Translations under genes and position numbers: made by a program
Notes under the pieces: generated by a model
The model's input: only the letters and a program-made list of their open reading frames with translations
The model's database searches: none
What the model was told of the DNA's origin: nothing
Origin: an uncultured Prevotellaceae bacterium
GTDB taxonomy: Bacteria > Bacteroidota > Bacteroidia > Bacteroidales > Bacteroidaceae
DNA length: 64,000 nt
Direction: 5' to 3'
Assembly (NCBI GenBank): GCA_902789415.1
Contig: CADAOD010000007.1
Coordinates: 157,554 to 221,553, forward strand
Part shown: positions 17,482 through 24,588 of the stretch, in pieces
How positions within the stretch are numbered: position 1 is the first letter of the stretch
Layout: each line of letters starts with the position of its first letter

Positions 17482-19944
17482 TTAGCGCAGTTCTGCATTC
17501 AGCTGCTTTTTGAGCTGGGCAATCAGCTTGTTCATGATAGCCTCAATCTGCTTGTCGCCCATGGTCTTCTCCTCGTCCTGAAGGATAAAGTTAACGGCGT
17601 AGCTCTTCTTGCCAGCAGGCAGCTTGTCGCCCTCGTAAACGTCAAACAGCTCAACCTTCTTCAGCAGCTTCTTCTCGGTCTGGCGGGCAATCTGCTCAAT
17701 CTGGGCAAACTCTACGCTGTTGTCAACCAACAGAGCCAGGTCGCGACTAACGGCTGGGAACTTGGGCACCTCGGTATAAAGTACCTCGTTCTTCTTAATT
17801 ACCTTCATCAGCGCAGTCCAGTTCAGCTCGGCGTAGAATACGGGTGCATCCAGTCCGAACTGCTTCAGCAGCTTCTTAGTGATGATACCCATCTCGATGA
17901 GCTTCTTACCACCACGGTTCTCGATGGTAACACCGGCCGAGAAGATGTCGTTCTCGCTCTTCTTGCGAACAATCATGCCGGGCTTAACACCGATACGGCG
18001 CAGAATGTTCTCAACGTAGGCGCTCAGCTCGTAGAAGCTGCTCTCCTCGTTAGCGTGAATCCAGCTGCCCTCAACACGCTTACCAGTAAGCCACAGGGCA
18101 GCGTGATACTGCTCCTTGTAAGCCTGCATAGGATCGTCGAGGTTTTCCTTCTCTGGGTCGAAGGTATATACGTTACCAAACTCAAAGAAACGCAGGTTGC
18201 TGCGCTTGCGGTTCACGTTGTGCTGTACGCTCTCCAAACCACCAAACAGCAGCGTCTGACGCATCACGTTCAGGTCGGTACTCAGTGGGTTCATAATCTT
18301 TACGCAGTTCTCGGCAGCGTAAGCGTTATGGCCCTCGTAGTAAGCACCCTTGGTGAGCGAGTTGTTCAGGATTTCGTTGAATCCCTCGCCTACCAGCTGC
18401 TCGCTTACGATGTTAGCCAGCTTGTGCTTCTGGTCCTCGTCGCCCTTAATAACGAGCGAGCTCTTCAGCTGAGTTGGAATCTCTACATTATTATATCCGT
18501 AAATGCGCAGGATATCCTCTACTACATCGCAAGGACGGGTAACGTCCACACGGTAAGCAGGAATCTCCAGCTTTAGGCCCTCGGCAGTCTCCTCGAGTGT
18601 CTTCATCTCCAGACTCTCGCAGATGGCCTTAATCTTATCGGTAGGAATCTCCTTACCAACCAGACTGTGAACGTAGTCGTATTTCAAATCTACAACGGCG
18701 TTCTCCATCTTCTCGGGATAAACATCCACAATCTCCATGCTTACCTTACCGCCAGCCAACTCCTTACACAGGATAGCGGCCTGCTGCAGGGCGTAGATAG
18801 TGCCATTGGGGTCAACACCACGCTCAAAACGGAAGCTGGCATCGGTGCTCAGTCCGTGGCGGCGTGCGCTCTTACGTATCCATGTTGGGTGGAAGTAGGC
18901 GCTCTCAAGAACCACATTCTTAGTGGTCTCGTAAGTACCGCTACCCTTACCGCCAAATACACCGGCAATACACATGGGCTCCTCGGCATTGCAGATAGCC
19001 AGGTCGCGATCGCTCAGCTTGTGCTCCTCGCCGTCCAGTGTCTGGAAAGGTGTGCCCTCGGGCATGGTCTTAACTACTATCTGATGACCCTTTACCATGT
19101 CGGCATCAAAACAGTGCAGAGGCTGTCCGTAAGCCATCATCACGTAGTTAGTGATATCTACGATATTGTTGATGGGGCGCAGTCCGATGGTGTTCAGCTT
19201 GTTCTTCAGCCAGTCGGGACTCTCCTTTACCTCGCAGTCGCTAACGCTTACGCAGGCGTAACGCTTACAAGCCTCGGTGTTCTCAATTTTTACCTCGATG
19301 GGCAGGTCGTGATTGTCAACAGTAAACTTCGAGCAGTCGGGGCGATGCATCTTGGTCTCGTAGCCATTGCTCTTCAGCCAGGCATACAAGTCGCGTGCCA
19401 CACCCCAGTGGCTCAGTCCGTCGGCACGGTTGGCGGTAATGTCAACCTCAATCAGCCAGTCGCTCTCCAGGTGATAGTACTCGGCAGCGGGTGTACCCAC
19501 TACAGCGTCCTCGGGCAGTACGATGATACCGTCGTGACTGGTACCAACGCCAATTTCGTCCTCGGCACAAATCATACCGTTGCTCTCTACGCCGCGCAGC
19601 TTGCTCTTCTTAATCACAAACTCCTTGTCGCCATCGTAAAGTACGCAGCCCAGATCGGCCACAATCACCTTCTGACCGGCGGCTACGTTAGGCGCACCGC
19701 ACACAATCTGCGATGGCTCGCCCTTGCCCAGGTCAACCGTTGTTACATGCAGGTGGTCTGAGTTAGGATGGGCCTCGCAAGTAAGTACCTTACCTACGTA
19801 CAGGCCCTTCAAACCGCCTTTAATACTCTGTACTTCTTCCAATGCGTCGACTTCCAGACCTGTCGATGTCAAAGCATCGGCCACCTGCTGTGCAGTCAGG
19901 TCGAAATCAACGTATTCCTTCAACCATTTGTAGGAAATATTCAT
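17482..19944 (-). CDS. pheT: Phenylalanine--tRNA ligase beta subunit
   Basis: The beta chain of the alpha2-beta2 synthetase that charges tRNA-Phe, 820 residues. The N-terminal tRNA-binding (EMAP-like) domain spans about residues 40-150 (GKVLTCEAHPNSDHLHVTTVDLG). B3/B4 editing (DITANRADGLSHWGVARDLYAW), B5 and the catalytic-like core follow. The C-terminal FDX-ACB anticodon-binding domain begins near PKFPAVSRDLALLVD. pheS is not adjacent, which is common in Bacteroidota. A promoter box lies 44 nt upstream. Confidence 0.97.
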   Translation of the reverse strand: MNISYKWLKEYVDFDLTAQQVADALTSTGLEVDALEEVQSIKGGLKGLYVGKVLTCEAHPNSDHLHVTTVDLGKGEPSQIVCGAPNVAAGQKVIVADLGCVLYDGDKEFVIKKSKLRGVESNGMICAEDEIGVGTSHDGIIVLPEDAVVGTPAAEYYHLESDWLIEVDITANRADGLSHWGVARDLYAWLKSNGYETKMHRPDCSKFTVDNHDLPIEVKIENTEACKRYACVSVSDCEVKESPDWLKNKLNTIGLRPINNIVDITNYVMMAYGQPLHCFDADMVKGHQIVVKTMPEGTPFQTLDGEEHKLSDRDLAICNAEEPMCIAGVFGGKGSGTYETTKNVVLESAYFHPTWIRKSARRHGLSTDASFRFERGVDPNGTIYALQQAAILCKELAGGKVSMEIVDVYPEKMENAVVDLKYDYVHSLVGKEIPTDKIKAICESLEMKTLEETAEGLKLEIPAYRVDVTRPCDVVEDILRIYGYNNVEIPTQLKSSLVIKGDEDQKHKLANIVSEQLVGEGFNEILNNSLTKGAYYEGHNAYAAENCVKIMNPLSTDLNVMRQTLLFGGLESVQHNVNRKRSNLRFFEFGNVYTFDPEKENLDDPMQAYKEQYHAALWLTGKRVEGSWIHANEESSFYELSAYVENILRRIGVKPGMIVRKKSENDIFSAGVTIENRGGKKLIEMGIITKKLLKQFGLDAPVFYAELNWTALMKVIKKNEVLYTEVPKFPAVSRDLALLVDNSVEFAQIEQIARQTEKKLLKKVELFDVYEGDKLPAGKKSYAVNFILQDEEKTMGDKQIEAIMNKLIAQLKKQLNAELR

Positions 19945-19988
19945 TATACCAATTCTTTAGTAATTACTATCTTCGAAATTTCAAGGTG

Positions 19989-19996
19989 CAAAGGTA
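19989..19996 (-). promoter_or_regulatory. -7 promoter box of pheT
   Basis: TACCTTTG on the minus strand, 44 nt before the pheT ATG. The leader and promoter also carry a 9-bp inverted repeat (19946-19954 with 20003-20011) of uncertain meaning. Confidence 0.6.
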
Positions 19997-20035
19997 GTAA
20001 AAAATTGGTATTTACACAAATTTTTCCTGCAAAAT

Positions 20036-20656
20036 CTACTCAATACACTTCATTAAAAAATCTACAGCGCCGTTTATGCCGAATTTTCGCACATCAAGGC
20101 TGATGTCGTAGTTGCGTGCATCAAACCATTCGCAGCCTGTATACGTCTTGGTATAAAGCTCTCGGCTGTAATCATTATCTACCACCATGGCAGCGGCATC
20201 GCGCAGGTCCAGTCCGTATTTTTCGGCTATGCGGCGCTTGCGGCATTCCTCGCTACTGTGAACAAATATTTTGAGTGCATTGGGGTGATCCTTAAAGATG
20301 TAGAATCCGCAGCGACCAACTATCACGCAACTCTCCTTCTGGGCTATCTGCTTGATGGCGGCGCACTGGGCCTCGAACAGCTCATGACTGGTCTGGTCCT
20401 GCTCGGCTCCGTCGTACTCGGCCTTAGCCATATAGTTGCGATAAAAGTTGGTGAAATCGTCGCGCCACAAGGGGTTGCGTGTTTCAATCTTTTCCATGGC
20501 ATCCTCAACTACAGGTATGCGTTTAGCTACCTCGTTCAAAATCTGCTTGTCGAGCAGCTTAACACCTAACCTTCGGGCAATCTCAGCTCCGATCTCGTGT
20601 CCGCCGGTACCAAACTGGCGACTGATCGTAATCACAAATTTCTCGTCCTTATTCAT
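20036..20656 (-). CDS. Cytidylate kinase-like protein
   Basis: A 206-residue P-loop kinase of the cytidylate-kinase-2 type (AAA_26), common in Bacteroidota and distinct from housekeeping Cmk. The phosphate-binding loop has the variant ISRQFGTGGHEIGAEIARRLG near residue 10. Further along are VIVGRCGFYIFKD and the arginine-rich lid RKRRIAEKYGLDLRDAAAMV. The substrate is inferred from the family only. It stands alone between pheT and the FAD oxidoreductase, with its own promoter box. Confidence 0.85.
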   Translation of the reverse strand: MNKDEKFVITISRQFGTGGHEIGAEIARRLGVKLLDKQILNEVAKRIPVVEDAMEKIETRNPLWRDDFTNFYRNYMAKAEYDGAEQDQTSHELFEAQCAAIKQIAQKESCVIVGRCGFYIFKDHPNALKIFVHSSEECRKRRIAEKYGLDLRDAAAMVVDNDYSRELYTKTYTGCEWFDARNYDISLDVRKFGINGAVDFLMKCIE

Positions 20657-20701
20657 ATCGTTCCAAATTTTTAGTTAATAGATTCGTATTTATTGATGGT
20701 G

Positions 20702-20709
20702 CAAATATA
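20702..20709 (-). promoter_or_regulatory. -7 promoter box of the cytidylate kinase-like gene
   Basis: TATATTTG on the minus strand, matching TAnnTTTG, 45 nt before the ATG. Confidence 0.55.
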
Positions 20710-20751
20710 AAAAAAAGATTTGGAAGTTCCAAACCTTTTTAAAACTTTTTC

Positions 20752-20779
20752 TTTCAATTTTTAATTTTCAATTTGCAAT
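20752..20779 (-). repeat. Heptamer array (4 x 7 bp) overlapping the end of the FAD oxidoreductase
   Basis: On the plus strand the units are TTTCAAT, TTTTAAT, TTTCAAT and TTGCAAT. The stop codon and last codons of the oxidoreductase (from 20768) are made of repeat sequence. Confidence 0.7.
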
Positions 20780-22366
20780 TTGCTCAAGGTATTGAGCAAC
20801 CGCTTCGGCACATCGCTCGCCATCTACACCAGCCGAGACAATTCCGCCCGCATAGCCGGCACCTTCGCCGCATGGGAAAAGTCCCTGAACCTGAACATGT
20901 TGCAGCGTTTCCTTATCGCGAACAATTCGCACTGGACTCGATGTGCGTGTCTCAACCGCAATCATCACCGCCTCGTTGGTCAGGAATCCGTGGGCGCTCT
21001 TGCCAAATGCCTTAAAGCCTTGCTGCAGTCGGTGCGATATCATCTTAGGCAGCCAGAAGTGCAGCGGACTTGATATCAGTCCTGGCGCGTACGATGATTT
21101 TGGCAGATCGTAGCTCAGCTTGCCGTTCACAAAGTCGGCCATTCGCTGCGCCGGAGCCGTCTGCTTCATATTGCCCTGCTGCCAGCACATTTTTTCCAGC
21201 TGCTCCTGAAAATGCATCATCGCCAAGCAGTCATCGCCTTCTATATCTTCTGGTCGCACCTCAACTACCATACCACTATTACTCCACGCCGTACCGCGGT
21301 TAGCCGGACTCATACCGTTAACCACAATCTGCTCCTTATCGGTAGCCGCAGGAATCACGAATCCACCGGGACACATACAGAACGAGTAAACCCCTCGCCC
21401 ATCCACCTGTGTTACCATCGAGTACTCGGCAGCAGGCAACCATCGGCCCCTACCTTGTTTATTATGGTACTGTATCTGGTCAATCAGATGGCTGGGATGC
21501 TCCAATCGCACGCCCACCGCAATGCCCTTGGCCTCAATCTCAATCTTAGCCTCGGCCAGATAGCGGTAAACATCGCGTGCCGAGTGGCCCGTAGCAAGAA
21601 TTACAGGTCCACGGAATTCTAATTGTCCGTTCGCAGATACAGCTTCCACACCTACCACTCTATCCGCATGGCAACTGTCAACTGTCAACTGTCCACTATC
21701 CACTATCAAGCGCGTCATTTTGGTTTGAAAGTGCACCTCGCCACCACAACGTATGATAGTGTTACGCATCGCCTCGATTACCTTTGGCAGACGGTCGGTA
21801 CCAATATGCGGATGTGCATCGGCCAGGATAGCCGTAGAGGCGCCATGCTGACAGAACACATTCAGAATTTTCTCTATGTTTCCGCGCTTTTTGCTGCGTG
21901 TGTACAGCTTACCGTCACTATAGGCACCAGCGCCACCCTCGCCAAAGCAGTAGTTGCTCTCGCCATCCACCTGCTGCGTGCGACTGATGTTTGCCAGGTC
22001 CTTCTTGCGGTCGTGTACGTTCTTACCGCGCTCCAATACTATCGGGCGCAGTCCCAACTCTATCAGGCGCAGGGCGGCAAACAGTCCACCAGGACCCGCT
22101 CCTACCACTATTACCTGTGGTTTGCCCTCTACGTTGGGGTATTCTGTGTGCTGGTATTCATCGTCCGTAGGCAACTCGTTCACATACGTGCGTACCTTCA
22201 GGTTCACGTATATCTGTCGCTGTCGCGCGTCAATGCTACGTTTCAGTATGCGTACCCCTTTAATATCGCTTGGGTTCAGTCCATACTCATCGCCCAGGTA
22301 GTTCTTCAGTCTGTCCTCCTGTGCAGCCACCTCCGGCGTTACTCTTATCTGGTATTCGTTAATCAT
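20768..22366 (-). CDS. NAD(P)/FAD-dependent oxidoreductase (COG2509-like)
   Basis: A 532-residue flavoprotein of the COG2509 'uncharacterised FAD-dependent dehydrogenase' group. A short N-terminal domain (EYQIRVTPEVAAQEDRL) precedes the dinucleotide fold PQVIVVGAGPGGLFAALRLIELG near residues 84-105. ERGKNVHDRKKDLANISR and CFGEGGAGAYSDGKLYTR follow, and the C-terminal FAD-binding motif is LFPCGEGAGYAGGIVSAGVDGERCAEAV. The substrate is unknown. About 12 residues (IVDSGQLTVDSC) are encoded by a tandem 7-bp repeat at 21672-21706, apparently an in-frame insertion. The promoter sits in a large dyad. Confidence 0.88.
   Translation of the reverse strand: MINEYQIRVTPEVAAQEDRLKNYLGDEYGLNPSDIKGVRILKRSIDARQRQIYVNLKVRTYVNELPTDDEYQHTEYPNVEGKPQVIVVGAGPGGLFAALRLIELGLRPIVLERGKNVHDRKKDLANISRTQQVDGESNYCFGEGGAGAYSDGKLYTRSKKRGNIEKILNVFCQHGASTAILADAHPHIGTDRLPKVIEAMRNTIIRCGGEVHFQTKMTRLIVDSGQLTVDSCHADRVVGVEAVSANGQLEFRGPVILATGHSARDVYRYLAEAKIEIEAKGIAVGVRLEHPSHLIDQIQYHNKQGRGRWLPAAEYSMVTQVDGRGVYSFCMCPGGFVIPAATDKEQIVVNGMSPANRGTAWSNSGMVVEVRPEDIEGDDCLAMMHFQEQLEKMCWQQGNMKQTAPAQRMADFVNGKLSYDLPKSSYAPGLISSPLHFWLPKMISHRLQQGFKAFGKSAHGFLTNEAVMIAVETRTSSPVRIVRDKETLQHVQVQGLFPCGEGAGYAGGIVSAGVDGERCAEAVAQYLEQIAN
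21672..21706 (-). repeat. Heptamer array (5 x 7 bp) inside the FAD oxidoreductase CDS
   Basis: On the plus strand CAACTGT occurs three times, then CCACTAT twice, without gaps. The 35 bp encode most of IVDSGQLTVDS in the oxidoreductase. The frame stays open although the array length is not a multiple of three. Confidence 0.85.
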
Positions 22367-22376
22367 TATATAAATG

Positions 22377-22420
22377 TATTTGGCTGCAAAGGTACTAAAA
22401 ATACCTCACGCAGCCAAATA
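22377..22420. promoter_or_regulatory. 44-bp dyad covering the FAD oxidoreductase promoter
   Basis: An 11-bp perfect inverted repeat (22377-22387 with 22410-22420) encloses a second 5-bp one (22390-22394 with 22402-22406). The minus-strand -7 box TACCTTTG (22387-22394) lies inside, and the distal arm falls where the -33 element would be. This is the layout of an operator, or of a hairpin at the very start of the transcript. No binding protein is identified. Confidence 0.55.
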
Positions 22421-22432
22421 TATTCGTATTAT

Positions 22433-22720
22433 TTAGGCATTTAGAATGCTTACGTGGCGGCGATTTGAGAACGGGCGCACGGCAAAGTTCAGCCAGATGG
22501 CACCGTAGCGGTTCTAGTTAATACGGATAGGCTCCTCGCCCACTCCATACTTTTCATTATATCGCTTTCGCAGCTCTTCAAGCCAGATGCACAATTGCTT
22601 AAGGTTGGCAATCGCCTCATGACTTGGGATGTTATACACTTCGGGATGATTACTCTTAGTGAACTCCCCGAGCTTAAAGTGCTCGGAGAGCTTTGCATTA
22701 CTCACTGACTGCAAATTTGC
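22433..22720 (-). pseudogene. Broken M15-type peptidase gene (second copy)
   Basis: Aligns on the same strand with the intact peptidase gene at 63062-63535. The reading frame runs from about SNAKLSEHFKLGEF to GVGEEPIRIN and meets TAG at 22514-22516. Beyond the stop it continues in the same frame as NRYGAIWLNFAVRPFSNRRHVSILNA. Compared with the intact copy, 180 bp (63145-63324 there) are missing exactly at the stop, removing the HxxGxAxD zinc motif. The last His ligand has also become Asn (WLNFAV against WLHFAV). Its 5' end is replaced by a truncated Rha gene. Confidence 0.85.
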
Positions 22721-22856
22721 TGTCAGTAACTTTCTGCCATGCGAGTTCCATCTTGCGGATGGCTCGCAGTACATCAAAATGATTCTTACCAGTAACTTCG
22801 GCTATCTCAAGCGAAGTCATCATTTGAGTTCCGTTATAAATACTTATTTCTTTCAT
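22698..22856 (-). pseudogene. Truncated Rha-type phage regulatory protein
   Basis: Starting at ATG 22856, the 52 residues MKEISIYNGTQMMTSLEIAEVTGKNHFDVLRAIRKME... match the N-terminal region of phage Rha proteins, whose expression interferes with phage growth in strains lacking IHF. The chain stops after the first helix-rich part (ending DSKFAVSE), at the point where sequence of the broken M15 peptidase begins. It is probably the product of a deletion that joined two prophage-type genes. A short protein could still be made. Confidence 0.65.
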
Positions 22857-22955
22857 TGTAATTGAGTTGTTTAAGCGAGAAGAAGTGTTCGGATTGTTTG
22901 GCCATTTACTCGAGAATATCCTCCTCAGCTCCAACTCATGGTTTTATTAGCAACT

Positions 22956-23110
22956 CGCACAGTGATACAGTGTGACAGTTAAAAATACAAGGGGGTACTA
23001 GGTGCGGAATTATATCTATATTTATATATATTATAATATATATAAATATAGATATAATTTTAAGGGGGGGAGGGTGAGAATTTTAACTGTCACACTGTAT
23101 TTTCTGTGCG
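22956..23110. mobile_element. MITE-like element with 20-bp perfect inverted repeats and an inner 52-bp palindrome
   Basis: A perfect 20-bp inverted repeat (22965-22984 with 23081-23100) extends outward by a further 7 bp after a short mismatch (22956-22962 with 23104-23110). Between the arms lies a perfect 52-bp AT-only palindrome, apart from one G/C pair, at 23008-23059. On either side of it are G-rich runs on the plus strand (22991-22995 and 23064-23074). There is no open frame. The layout fits a miniature inverted-repeat element or a cruciform-forming replication or regulatory site. I see no target-site duplication. Confidence 0.55.
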
Positions 23111-23139
23111 GGGATTCGTAAACCGCAATCAAAATTCCG

Positions 23140-23147
23140 TACCTTTG
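23140..23147 (+). promoter_or_regulatory. -7 promoter box of the HU-related gene
   Basis: TACCTTTG, 168 nt before the ATG at 23316. It implies an unusually long leader for this genome. Confidence 0.6.
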
Positions 23148-23244
23148 CAGTGTTGAAATGAATGAGACAGACGGCGGCCGCGTGAGGCAAAACTATTTCC
23201 CACGTGCACTAAGAAAATCTGCCACGTGTGGGCGCAAGAAACTC

Positions 23245-23272
23245 ATTGAACATTGAACATTGACAATTGAAC
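23245..23272 (+). repeat. Heptamer array (4 x 7 bp) in the HU-related gene leader
   Basis: The units are ATTGAAC, ATTGAAC, ATTGACA and ATTGAAC, followed by AT-rich sequence up to the ATG. This is one of the cleanest arrays of the family. Confidence 0.85.
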
Positions 23273-23315
23273 ATTATTAATTAAAAATTTATTTACAAAC
23301 CAAAAATTTAGTATT

Positions 23316-23828
23316 ATGGCATTGAAAGTTAAAGCACAGGAAAAGTTGCAGAAGATTGGCAAGTATGAGGGCACTTATCGCTACATTATGATGCCCGAGT
23401 TGTACACCTCACTCAGTCAGGACAAGGTGATTAAGGAGGCTGCTCTGCGCAGCGGAGTAAGTAAAGGCATTATGCAGGCCTGTTGGGATGCTGCCGGTGA
23501 GGTGATTAAGGCATGGGCCACCGAGGGTCATAGCGTTGCGCTGCCAGGTTTGGGAACCATGCGTTTCGGTTTGCGCGCCAAGAGCGTGGGCAAGGTGGAT
23601 GAGGTTAAGGCTGGACTGGTAACCAGCAGACGCATTATCTTTACGCCTAACGTAGACCTTAAGGACGAGCTGGCAAATACCGCCATCCAGATTACCTGCT
23701 ACGACCGCGATGGTAAGGAGGTGAAGCGAGTTACCAGTAGCGATGCGGGTAACGTTGAGGACAACGAGAATACCCAGCCATCGAACGGCGGAAATACCGG
23801 AGGCGGCAACGAGTCGAACGGTGATTAA
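23316..23828 (+). CDS. HU-related DNA-binding protein
   Basis: A 170-residue member of the Bacteroidales HU-related group (TIGR01201-like), longer than housekeeping HU. The HU-like core spans about residues 30-130. It has helix-forming KVIKEAALRSGVSKGIMQACWDAAGEVIKAWATEGHSVALPGLGTMRFGLRAK and the beta-arm region SRRIIFTPNVDLKDEL. The tail is Gly/Asn-rich and disordered (QPSNGGNTGGGNESNGD). In this order such proteins usually neighbour M15-type amidases and DUF3987 proteins, and here the broken M15 copy lies just upstream on the other strand. A GNRA-loop hairpin follows the stop. Confidence 0.88.
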   Translation: MALKVKAQEKLQKIGKYEGTYRYIMMPELYTSLSQDKVIKEAALRSGVSKGIMQACWDAAGEVIKAWATEGHSVALPGLGTMRFGLRAKSVGKVDEVKAGLVTSRRIIFTPNVDLKDELANTAIQITCYDRDGKEVKRVTSSDAGNVEDNENTQPSNGGNTGGGNESNGD

Positions 23829-23859
23829 GGGTTTGGGGCGAAAGCCCCGCCCTACCCTT
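23827..23859 (+). terminator. Hairpin after the HU-related gene
   Basis: GGGGC-GAAA-GCCCC (23835-23848) is enclosed by a 6-bp outer pairing (23827-23832 with 23854-23859). It begins at the stop codon. There is only a short T-run, so it may act as a weak terminator or as a 3' stabiliser. Confidence 0.45.
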
Positions 23860-23880
23860 TAAACATTTATTTATTATCTA

Positions 23881-24588
23881 TCAGCGGCTTGTGGGCAGCG
23901 TGAATACAAAGCGGGCGCCAGGGGTGTGGGTGGTGTCGAGAACCACATCGCCACCTAAGCGGCGAGCCAGACTGCGGGCAACGGTTAGACCGATACCGGT
24001 TCCATTATAATACTCATCTAATTGCACAAACTCATCAAATATATGTTCGGCCTCGGCAGCGGGAACGCCTATACCGGTATCCTCCACCGCAAACTGCACA
24101 AAGCCATCGCACTTAGCAATCGTTAGCGCGGCGCACTTTTTATCGGCAATCGCCTGATGTCCATAGGCTTCGGCTGGCGCGGTAAACTTTATGGCATTAT
24201 CGAGCAACAACGACAATACGCGTACTGCGGCCTGCTGATTGGTGGTGAGCACCATCTGCCCTGCCCCATCGGTATCCTGCAGTTGGAAATCAAGATGCGC
24301 AGCTTCCTCGATGCCCGACGACAGCACAGCCTGGTTGGCTATCTGTAAGGCCGAAACCTGATCGGTAAGCGGGATAACGGTACGACTGCTGGCATCCGAG
24401 AGCTCGAGCATCTTATTTATAAGGCCGGTAATGCGGTCGGTATTCTCCAGAATCTGCTGGTTGGCATCGTGGCGCGCGGCTTCGTCTAACTCCATGCCCT
24501 CGGCAGTTACCACCTGTGTAAAGCCCGAAAGGATGTTAAGCGGCGTACGGATTTCGTGCGATATCTGCTGGATAAACTTGGTCTTCAT
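23881..24588 (-). CDS. Histidine kinase core split from its receptor by a frameshift
   Basis: A 235-residue HisKA plus HATPase_c module with no sensor or membrane segment of its own. The phospho-acceptor His is residue 11 (QQISHEIRTPLN). The N box is LLLDNAIKFT, G1 is DTGIGVP and G2 GTGIGLTVARSLARRLGG. It corresponds to residues 426-660 of the intact kinase at 25869-27854, with only about five amino-acid differences. Its ATG overlaps the stop of the receptor gene (ATGA), so coupled translation is possible. It is either a pseudogene half or a functional separate kinase. Confidence 0.8.
   Translation of the reverse strand: MKTKFIQQISHEIRTPLNILSGFTQVVTAEGMELDEAARHDANQQILENTDRITGLINKMLELSDASSRTVIPLTDQVSALQIANQAVLSSGIEEAAHLDFQLQDTDGAGQMVLTTNQQAAVRVLSLLLDNAIKFTAPAEAYGHQAIADKKCAALTIAKCDGFVQFAVEDTGIGVPAAEAEHIFDEFVQLDEYYNGTGIGLTVARSLARRLGGDVVLDTTHTPGARFVFTLPTSR

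Larger units (their letters stand above)
22857..23315. other. 459-bp non-coding stretch: Rha upstream region, palindromic element, HU leader
   Basis: No convincing gene lies here. From left to right the stretch contains AT-poor sequence upstream of Rha, the nested inverted-repeat element at 22956-23110, the HU-gene -7 box at 23140-23147, and a leader of about 165 nt with CACGTG-centred repeats (23200-23232) and a heptamer array at 23245-23272. Confidence 0.7.

Noticed and set aside
18667-19761. 364-codon open frame on the strand opposite pheT
   Set aside because: It is a shadow of the pheT codon pattern with no family resemblance; pheT is certain on the other strand.
19946-20011. T-box or attenuator in front of pheT
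   Set aside because: Only one 9-bp inverted repeat is present, with 48 bp between the arms and straddling the promoter; no T-box landmarks or leader peptide are visible.
22514-22777. An 87-residue gene beginning MMYCEPSARW
   Set aside because: Its first 24 residues are an out-of-frame reading of the Rha remnant; only the later part is real M15 sequence, and it ends at the deletion stop.
23245-23272. CRISPR-like repeat
   Set aside because: The units are 7 bp without spacers; no cas gene or spacer-sized unit is present anywhere in the window.
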